A stretch of DNA of 29,862 bases, from contig JAFGDR010000037.1 of the NCBI GenBank assembly GCA_016932035.1, forward strand, positions 1 through 29,862, given 5' to 3'. This DNA comes from Candidatus Cloacimonadota bacterium. GTDB taxonomy: Bacteria > Cloacimonadota > Cloacimonadia > JGIOTU-2. The translations under genes and the position numbers were made by a program. Below the pieces are notes generated by a model, which searched no databases, had not been told where the DNA came from, and was given only the letters and a program-made list of their open reading frames with translations. Positions 23,969-29,862 of this stretch are shown piece by piece. The stretch's first letter is position 1. The number at the start of each line of letters is the position of its first letter.

Positions 23969-25206
23969 TCCTGGTCATTTTCCTCGGGAAGAATCATGAT
24001 CATGACCTTCTCGATCTTTCTAGCAGTTACCTGTTTGATCGTAAACTCATAATTCTTTATCACTAACTTCTCATTATAACGAGGGATTCGCTCAAATTTC
24101 TCAATGAGCATACCGGCAAGTGTCTCATACTCTCCCTCATCAAGATCGATGTTATAATCATCTATGAGACGCTCGATCTCAACCTCACCATTAACAAGAT
24201 ATGTTGTTTCATTAACTTTGTTTATATCATTTTCCTGTGCATCATATTCATCCTCTATCTCACCAACCAGTTCTTCGAGAAGATCTTCAACTGAAATAAT
24301 ACCCGCAGTTCCGCCGTATTCATCAACAACAACAGCAATAGGTGTTTTGTTCTGCTGCATCTTTTTAAGAAGTGTAGTCGCCTTCATGACCTCAGGGACG
24401 AAATAGGTCTCTCGTATAAAATTACCGGCAGGAAGCGAAAGATCTTCAACTTCAAGCAGATCGTGGATCACCAGCATGCCTTCAATATGATCGATGTCCG
24501 ATGAGTAGACAGGGAAACGTGTAAATCCAACCTCTTTAACAAGATCGATCACATCCTGAATCGAGGTGTCTGACTTAATCCCAACAATATTCGTACGTGG
24601 GATCATGATATTTTTAACGGTCAGATCACGGAAATCGAGCACCTCTTCGATAAGATCGTGCTCATCTTTCTGGACCTCGCCCCCTTTCTCTGCTTCTCCA
24701 AGAAGATAGAATAGGTCATCTTTAGTGAACATGTGACCATTGCTTCTTTTATCGATTTTTAACAAGCTGAAAAAAGCAATGTTTATCTTACTGAGTACCC
24801 AGATCATAGGATGAAAGAGAAAGGCAAAGAATTGTATGATAAAAAAGAATCTCGGTATAGATACATTGCAGGTGTTTCTGATAAGAATTTTGGGAATGAT
24901 CTCAGCAAAGACAAGGAGCACACCCGAGAGGAGTAGCGTTGCTACTGTTTCGGACATGATATCTTTCTTGATCATAAATGCAGTAAAAACTGATGAGACG
25001 ATGATAATGGAGATATTCGTTCCGATGAGGGTTGTGCCGAGTACTTTGTCCGGATTTGTGACAAAATCATAGAGTTTCTTTTTGCTCTTACTTTTTACGG
25101 ATTCGTGTTTCAGTCGATGCTTATCAAGGGATATAAGACCGATCTCAGTGCCTGAGAAAAATGCAGCACCCACAAAAAATATTGCAACAATAATGATGCT
25201 TATCAT
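23965..25206 (-). CDS. CorC/HlyC (CNNM-type) membrane protein with CBS domains
   Basis: A 413-residue inner-membrane protein. The N-terminal DUF21/CNNM part has about four helices (1-25, 58-80, 88-105, 120-150) and contains FFSGTEIGLISLDKHRLKH. A CBS pair (about 195-315) follows with MIPRTNIVGIKSD and GTAGIISVEDLLEELVGEIEDEYD. The C-terminal CorC_HlyC domain (about 330-405) contains GEYETLAGMLIEKFERIP. Such proteins are linked to magnesium or cobalt homeostasis or export. The gene lies 21 bp downstream of prfA on the same strand, where many genomes have prmC. No obvious ribosome-binding site precedes the ATG. Confidence 0.93.
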   Translation of the reverse strand: MISIIIVAIFFVGAAFFSGTEIGLISLDKHRLKHESVKSKSKKKLYDFVTNPDKVLGTTLIGTNISIIIVSSVFTAFMIKKDIMSETVATLLLSGVLLVFAEIIPKILIRNTCNVSIPRFFFIIQFFAFLFHPMIWVLSKINIAFFSLLKIDKRSNGHMFTKDDLFYLLGEAEKGGEVQKDEHDLIEEVLDFRDLTVKNIMIPRTNIVGIKSDTSIQDVIDLVKEVGFTRFPVYSSDIDHIEGMLVIHDLLEVEDLSLPAGNFIRETYFVPEVMKATTLLKKMQQNKTPIAVVVDEYGGTAGIISVEDLLEELVGEIEDEYDAQENDINKVNETTYLVNGEVEIERLIDDYNIDLDEGEYETLAGMLIEKFERIPRYNEKLVIKNYEFTIKQVTARKIEKVMIMILPEENDQD

Positions 25207-25227
25207 TGTGTTTTTCTGACTGTGATG

Positions 25228-26301
25228 TTATTCATTATTTAACATCTCTTCCTGCATGGCAATATGCAGAGCGTCGATGAGTTCGTCAATATTTCCATCC
25301 ATAAATGATTCAAGATTGTGTGATGTGTAGTTGATCCTGTGATCGGTAATGCGCGATTGAGGGTAGTTATAGGTGCGTATCTTTGCGCTTCTGTCACCCG
25401 TTCCAACCATTGATCTTCGTTGTCGTGCAATGGATTGCTGCTGCTTCTGGATTTCAAGATCAAGCAATCGAGAACGAAGCACTTTCATTGCCTTGTTCTT
25501 ATTTTTTAGCTGGGATTTCTCATCCTGGCATGTGACGACCGTATTAGTTGGGATGTGTGTAATTCGTACGGCTGAGTCCGTGGTATTGACACTCTGTCCA
25601 CCTGGACCGGATGAACGGTACACATCGATCTTGAGATCATTCTCGTCGATGGCAAAATCAATATCTTCTGCTTCAGGAAGCACAACAACAGATGCTGCTG
25701 ATGTATGAATTCTTCCGGATGATTCAGTCTCTGGAACACGCTGAACTCTATGCACACCGCTTTCAAACTTGAGTGTTCCATATGCATTTCTGCCGATGAC
25801 TTCAAAGGAGATTTCCTTCAAACCACCCATGCCGGTTGGATTGGAATTCATGATGTCGATCTTCCATCCTTTATTTTCAATGAAATGTGTGTACATTCTG
25901 TAAAGGTCTGCTGCAAAAAGAGCTGCTTCGTCACCACCTGTTCCTGCCCTGATTTCCATGATCGCATTTTTGGTGTCATTCTCATCTTTTGGAATAAGGA
26001 GTGTTTTCAATTGGAGAGTCAGTTCATCAATCTTTTTTTCAAGATTAGTGTTTTCTTCTTCGATGAGAAGAACAAGCTCTTCTTCCTTTTCGTGTTTGAG
26101 GGCTTCTTTATTCTCTTCAAGAGCTTCGATATTGGATTGAAGTTCTTCAGCGCATTTCAGTATTTCTGATATCTCTTTGTATCGAGCTGAGATGTCTTTA
26201 TAGATATCTATTTGGTTAATAATATCCGGGTCAGAAAGCTGCTTCTCGATGTCCGAATATTCCTGTTCCAGTTCGGATACTTTATTCAGCAGGTTTGTCA
26301 T
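25228..26301 (-). CDS. prfA: Peptide chain release factor 1
   Basis: Recognises UAA and UAG stop codons and triggers release of the finished protein. 357 residues. The catalytic GGQ is at 234-236 ([16 protein letters not shown]) and the stop-codon-reading PxT motif is PET at 190-192 ([16 protein letters not shown]), which marks RF1 rather than RF2 (SPF). The [18 protein letters not shown] block (120-137) is also typical. The start overlaps the end of the upstream DUF1385 gene by 20 bp, and no good ribosome-binding site is visible, so translation is likely coupled. Gene prmC, whose product methylates this GGQ, is not beside it. Confidence 0.97.
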   Translation of the reverse strand: MTNLLNKVSELEQEYSDIEKQLSDPDIINQIDIYKDISARYKEISEILKCAEELQSNIEALEENKEALKHEKEEELVLLIEEENTNLEKKIDELTLQLKTLLIPKDENDTKNAIMEIRAGTGGDEAALFAADLYRMYTHFIENKGWKIDIMNSNPTGMGGLKEISFEVIGRNAYGTLKFESGVHRVQRVPETESSGRIHTSAASVVVLPEAEDIDFAIDENDLKIDVYRSSGPGGQSVNTTDSAVRITHIPTNTVVTCQDEKSQLKNKNKAMKVLRSRLLDLEIQKQQQSIARQRRSMVGTGDRSAKIRTYNYPQSRITDHRINYTSHNLESFMDGNIDELIDALHIAMQEEMLNNE

Positions 26302-27271
26302 CGTCCAAATATTCTACATCAGGATAGGTGACCGGCATGCCGAGTGCTGCATGAAGAGCGCAGATGGCAACTTCGAGCTGTTTCTCGTCCGGTTCCTGAG
26401 TCGTTATTCTTTGCAGAGCTAATCCAGGAGCCGAGAATGCCTTCACCAGCCAATGATTAATGTTCTTTCCTGAAAATCGTAATATCTCATATGACATTCC
26501 TGATACAAGAGGAAGCAAGAGAAGGTGGAGTAAAATTCGAATCCCAAGCGGAATTGCATGACCAAGTATCAGTGCGAGGATCGTATCAAAGATCGAAAAA
26601 ACAAGAATTGCAATAACGAGTACGATCAGCATAAAACTTGTACCGCATCGGGGATGAAAGGTTCGGAATTTTTTTGTGTCATCGAGGGTAAACTCAGGAT
26701 TTCCTTCATAAGCAAAAACCGATTTATGTTCTGCGCCGTGATATTCAAAAAGTCGGTGAACGTCTTTGAGTAAACTGATCAGGAAAACATACAATACAAA
26801 GAATACAATTCTGATCCCTCCAGCAAAAAGATTGAAGAGCAGACTCGTCTTTTCGATGTCGATCCAATATGCAATACGATAGGGAAGGAAAACAAAAAGA
26901 AGAAATGCAAGACCAAAGGCAAAAATATAGGAAAAGGCAGTATATAATTTCTCGAAGAAAACATTCTTTTTCTTTTCCGGTTTGTTCTCTTCTTCATCCT
27001 TAATTGCTTCTTCTGCTGAGAAGTTCAGTGTTTTAATACCGATTGACAGCATTTCGATAAGAGAGACAAATCCTCGAATAAGAGGAAGTCCAAAGAATTT
27101 ATTGGTTTTGGTTTTGGAAATGAATTCCTCTTTTTTTATGATGATATGTCCGTCTTTTTTCCGCAGAGCTGTTGCAATATGCTGGGGACCGCGCATCATG
27201 ACGCCCTCGATAACTGCCTGTCCGCCGACGGCTATTTCCGGTTTTTCTTTCATAAGCTCAATTTTAGACAA
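26282..27271 (-). CDS. DUF1385 membrane protein
   Basis: A 329-residue protein of the DUF1385 family, uncharacterised but often found between rpmE and prfA. Hallmarks are the N-terminal [16 protein letters not shown] (16-31), [19 protein letters not shown] (about 178-196), and [10 protein letters not shown] (about 206-215), with hydrophobic segments near 112-130, 145-170, 215-235 and 240-262. Translation probably begins at the TTG at 27271 because AGGA lies five bases before it; an ATG at 27253 is the alternative. The protein ends just inside prfA. Confidence 0.93.
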   Translation of the reverse strand: MSKIELMKEKPEIAVGGQAVIEGVMMRGPQHIATALRKKDGHIIIKKEEFISKTKTNKFFGLPLIRGFVSLIEMLSIGIKTLNFSAEEAIKDEEENKPEKKKNVFFEKLYTAFSYIFAFGLAFLLFVFLPYRIAYWIDIEKTSLLFNLFAGGIRIVFFVLYVFLISLLKDVHRLFEYHGAEHKSVFAYEGNPEFTLDDTKKFRTFHPRCGTSFMLIVLVIAILVFSIFDTILALILGHAIPLGIRILLHLLLLPLVSGMSYEILRFSGKNINHWLVKAFSAPGLALQRITTQEPDEKQLEVAICALHAALGMPVTYPDVEYLDDDKPAE

Positions 27272-27336
27272 AAGTATCCTATTTGTGTTTAATTATGGGT
27301 GGGATCAATTGGTAACAAACTCCCTACAAAGGATTG

Positions 27337-27564
27337 CTATTGTTCTTTTTCTTCTTTTTTTACCTGATATTTACTGTATTTCTTTCTGAACTTGTCAATA
27401 CGACCTGCGCTGTCCATCAGTTTCTTCTTACCAGTATAGAACGGATGGCATTCCGAGCAGATTTCCACATGGATTTCCGGAACGGTATCCCTGGTCTCAA
27501 AGGTGTTTCCGCATGCGCATTTGACAACACATTTTTGATATTTTGGATGAATATCTTTTTTCAT
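27337..27564 (-). CDS. rpmE: Ribosomal protein L31 (zinc-binding form)
   Basis: Large-subunit ribosomal protein, 75 residues. The start at 27564 ([10 protein letters not shown]) is supported by the family's N-terminus and a GGAG upstream; a longer frame to 27603 adds unrelated residues. Zinc ligands C16, C18, C36 and C39 (KCACGNTF and [13 protein letters not shown]) identify the C+ form used when zinc is plentiful. The lysine/glutamate-rich end is an extension. It has its own good promoter and probably heads the rpmE-DUF1385-prfA-CorC transcript. Confidence 0.96.
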   Translation of the reverse strand: MKKDIHPKYQKCVVKCACGNTFETRDTVPEIHVEICSECHPFYTGKKKLMDSAGRIDKFRKKYSKYQVKKEEKEQ

Positions 27565-27601
27565 GTATATGAACTCCGTTAGTACATTTGATTTGTTACA
27601 C

Positions 27602-27629
27602 AATTTATGACCGCCTTTTGTGGTGTCAA
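27602..27629 (-). promoter_or_regulatory. Predicted promoter for rpmE and downstream genes
   Basis: On the - strand a perfect TTGACA (27629-27624) and a TAAATT (27607-27602) are 16 bp apart, about 40 bp before the rpmE ATG. It would drive rpmE, DUF1385, prfA and the CorC-like gene. Prediction by eye. Confidence 0.5.
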
Positions 27630-27658
27630 ATTTTATAAAGCATGTTTAATTTATATTT

Positions 27659-28120
27659 CTAAAATTGTAATTTCTCGAGTAACAGCATCGCTCGCTTAAG
27701 ATGAGTGCCTTTCCAATAAATCTTGCCACATCGAATACATTGATGGAAGTGATCATGGGTACGAAAAACATATTCGGGAATAAGCTTCCTCACATATTCT
27801 TTGTCTATGGGAGTGGTCTTTCGATTGCAGATGAGACATCTCGTGAATGCTTTTTCTGCTGTTAGTTTGTTCGCGCTATCGATTTCCCGAAGCTGTTCTT
27901 TGACAGTGTTAGAACGAAGAAATATTATCGGAACAGGAAAAGGATGCTTCAAAAAATGACGATGCTTTGTAACAATAGTCCGGTCTTCGCTTTGAGCAAT
28001 ACTTAATAATGTTACGGGCTTGATGTTATTCCTGTAAAAAGTATCATATCCAAGCAAACGAAGCCATTTTGCCAGCTTACCAAGCATCGAGTCGACCGCA
28101 AAACGAGGTATGTTTTCCAT
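27659..28120 (-). CDS. Mut7-C RNase-domain protein
   Basis: A 153-residue protein of the Mut7-C group: a PIN-type nuclease domain plus a zinc ribbon. The N-terminal PRFAVDSMLGKLAKWLRLLGYDT (Asp10 is a likely metal ligand) and the later SEDRTIVTKHRHFL match the PIN half; C95/C98 (CLIC) and C128/C131 (CIRCGKIYWKGTH) are the zinc ribbon. The RNA target is unknown. It is - strand, upstream of rpmE, and divergent from the radical SAM gene. Confidence 0.92.
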   Translation of the reverse strand: MENIPRFAVDSMLGKLAKWLRLLGYDTFYRNNIKPVTLLSIAQSEDRTIVTKHRHFLKHPFPVPIIFLRSNTVKEQLREIDSANKLTAEKAFTRCLICNRKTTPIDKEYVRKLIPEYVFRTHDHFHQCIRCGKIYWKGTHLKRAMLLLEKLQF

Positions 28121-28151
28121 TTATCAATAGAAAACATTAATCATAAAAAAA

Positions 28152-28179
28152 TTGTCAAAAAAATATCATAAAGTAAAAT
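28152..28179 (+). promoter_or_regulatory. Predicted promoter for the B12-binding radical SAM gene
   Basis: TTGTCA (28152-28157) and TAAAAT (28174-28179) are 16 bp apart, each one base off consensus, 20 bp before the ATG. GAGGA supplies the ribosome-binding site. Prediction by eye. Confidence 0.45.
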
Positions 28180-28199
28180 TCATATGCTGAGGAAATCGA

Positions 28200-29735
28200 A
28201 TGAAAAAGAGAATTTTGCTGCTCTCCATGCCAAACTACACAGTTGGTTTTTATAGGGGAATGCGCGTCCCGTCACTTGGATTATCATCCCTTTCAACCAG
28301 TCTCGATAATACATTCGTTGAAAAAATAGTGATCGCTGATCTGCTTATGGTACAGCACAATCTGAAACATTATATCATCAAATTGCTAAAAAAATTCCAG
28401 CCCCACATTGTTGGATTGACATGCATGAGTTTTCAATATGAAACGGCAATCGAAATAGCAAAGATAATCAAAAAAATAAATCGGGATATCATAACTGTTT
28501 TTGGCGGCTACCACCCAACTCTGGCTTACGATCTGATTTCAGATTCTGATGAGAAAAAGTATATCGATTATCTCATTCGTGGTGAGGGAGAAGAAGCACT
28601 CAACAGATTGGTAAAAGCACTCAATAGGAAAGATGAGATTGATAAGATTCCTAATGTATCATATAAGTATGATGGAAATTTTATTCACAATTCACGTCAG
28701 CCAATCCTCGATCTTGAGAATATCAAATTACCCGATCGAACTTCTCGAATTACTAAACATTACTCCATTTTTGGTAGAAGAGGTGATGTTGTTGAGACCT
28801 CACGCGGCTGCACGATGTTATGTGATTTCTGTTGCATGCCCCAGATGTATGGGAGAACTTTCAGGAAATATCCGATCGAACGGGTGATCGAGGATATAAA
28901 AGTAACATCTAAACTTGGTGCTGAAGCAATTTTCTTTATAGACGATAACATCTTTGTGAATCCGGCACACCTTGCAGAATTGTGCGATCAAATTCTCAAA
29001 AATGGACTGCAAAATATTCATTATACCATTCAGGCCAGTGTCGCAGGTATTGCATGTGATCAGAATCTAGTAAAACTGATGGCTCGGGCTGGATTCAAAG
29101 TTGTTTTCCTCGGTATTGAGAATATAAAGAAAACAAACGTTCAATTCCTTTCAAAAGATAAAAGAGTTCTCGAACAAACCACCTATGCGATAGAATTATT
29201 ACGAAGCCATAAGATCATAACTGTTGGAGGATTTATTCTTGGAAATCCCGAAGATGATGAAATGAGTCTTTGGGATCACTTTGATTTTGCTCAGACGAAC
29301 TGTCTTGATGTGCCGCTTTTTATGATCCTTACGCCCTTTTTAAAAACCAGTATTCGTAATAAAATAATCGAAGAAGGACTCCTCACAAATCCTGATGATT
29401 TTTCATTTTACGATCTCTCACATGCGAATGTTCGGACAAAATATCTTAATCAGCATGAGCTTAATGTTATAAAAAGCAACATGTATGGAAGGTACAATAC
29501 ATCCACCTTAGGAAAACACAACTTAGTTCGTATTCAGTACCCCAGACTTTTTTTTAGTCTTCTTGCAGATGAATTACCTCGATTGTTTATGGATAATTTA
29601 CGAAAATTTATTTACGAAAACTGGAAGTATGAAAATTTTAAAGCCGGAAAGAAAAGGGAAATCCGAAGAATGCATCGGTGGCTACTCGATAAGAGAAGTA
29701 CCATCGAGAAAGAGTTGGTTGAATATACTAATTAA
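28200..29735 (+). CDS. B12-binding-domain radical SAM protein
   Basis: A 511-residue radical SAM enzyme of the class B type. An N-terminal Rossmann-like B12-binding domain (about 1-150) includes VFGGYHPTLAYDLI and IRGEGEEAL. The radical SAM core has the cluster motif C204-x3-C208-x2-C211 (SRGCTMLCDFC), followed by FFIDDNIF (about 245-252) and the radical-SAM-typical LGIEN near 307-311. The usual DxHxxG cobalamin-ligating motif is not present in the B12 domain, so binding would be base-off or absent. It might be a methyltransferase or ring-forming enzyme; the substrate is unknown. Promoter and GAGGA ribosome-binding site are well placed. Confidence 0.9.
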   Translation: MKKRILLLSMPNYTVGFYRGMRVPSLGLSSLSTSLDNTFVEKIVIADLLMVQHNLKHYIIKLLKKFQPHIVGLTCMSFQYETAIEIAKIIKKINRDIITVFGGYHPTLAYDLISDSDEKKYIDYLIRGEGEEALNRLVKALNRKDEIDKIPNVSYKYDGNFIHNSRQPILDLENIKLPDRTSRITKHYSIFGRRGDVVETSRGCTMLCDFCCMPQMYGRTFRKYPIERVIEDIKVTSKLGAEAIFFIDDNIFVNPAHLAELCDQILKNGLQNIHYTIQASVAGIACDQNLVKLMARAGFKVVFLGIENIKKTNVQFLSKDKRVLEQTTYAIELLRSHKIITVGGFILGNPEDDEMSLWDHFDFAQTNCLDVPLFMILTPFLKTSIRNKIIEEGLLTNPDDFSFYDLSHANVRTKYLNQHELNVIKSNMYGRYNTSTLGKHNLVRIQYPRLFFSLLADELPRLFMDNLRKFIYENWKYENFKAGKKREIRRMHRWLLDKRSTIEKELVEYTN

Positions 29736-29791
29736 TTGACAATCTAATCAAAATAATGAGTTGCATTTTTCAACGTATAGAGGATATCCAT

Positions 29792-29862
29792 ATGAAAATA
29801 ATATCCTGGTTATTTTTATGTTTTACATTGATTGGTGCTTCTTGTGAAAACCGAGAAAGTGA
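29792..29862 (+). CDS. Start of a lipoprotein gene (cut by the window edge)
   Basis: The first 23 codons of a reading frame, MKIISWLFLCFTLIGASCEN and onward, run to the window edge. The pattern (Lys, hydrophobic core, small residues, then Cys at 18) is a lipoprotein signal. AGAGGAT lies seven bases before the ATG. The product cannot be told. Confidence 0.55.
   Translation, partial: MKIISWLFLCFTLIGASCENRES

Overview
The window comes from an AT-rich bacterial genome with a Gram-negative-type envelope: several exported proteins begin with lipoprotein signal peptides. The content looks anaerobic and amino-acid-using: a rubrerythrin-like protein, a peroxiredoxin, two nitroreductases, a lone urocanate hydratase, exported prolyl oligopeptidases and a B12-type radical SAM protein. 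No rRNA, tRNA, CRISPR array, phage or transposase was seen. The gene mix and the 'CCACAGAGAACACAGAG'-type intergenic repeats suggest an uncultured lineage of the FCB/Cloacimonadota kind, but no marker here settles this.

Region 1 (329-14114, all + strand). Tightly packed genes run murI (glutamate racemase), an eIF2B-alpha-like sugar-phosphate isomerase homologue, urocanate hydratase, a rubrerythrin-like ferritin-like protein, a nitroreductase, a peroxiredoxin, an LPP20-like lipoprotein, a beta-helix lipoprotein, two tandem S9A prolyl oligopeptidases, a glutamate-cysteine ligase and an ATP-grasp ligase. Most gaps are under 40 bp and several genes abut or overlap. The last pair may be a thiol (glutathione-like) pathway in which an unrelated ATP-grasp enzyme takes the second step.

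Region 2 (14115-19938). This is looser. A very AT-rich stretch holds one membrane-protein gene (- strand) between oppositely oriented short repeats. Then come rsgA (-), a small membrane protein (-), a TauE/SafE transporter (+), another small membrane protein (+) and a secreted protein with a cysteine cluster (+). The 19265-19938 gap contains a previously missable 41-codon lysine-rich gene (-) and a strong hairpin.

Region 3 (19939-23968). A second nitroreductase (-) diverges from mtnA, a class II aldolase and a LeuC-like dehydratase large subunit, which are joined without spacing. This suggests salvage of methylthioribose or deoxyribose phosphate from S-adenosylmethionine by-products. A NifU-type Fe-S scaffold gene and a small membrane protein follow.

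Region 4 (23965-29862). A - strand housekeeping group holds a CorC/HlyC-type CBS protein, prfA, a DUF1385 membrane protein, rpmE and a Mut7-C protein. Diverging from it is a B12-binding radical SAM gene, followed by the first 23 codons of another lipoprotein cut by the window edge.
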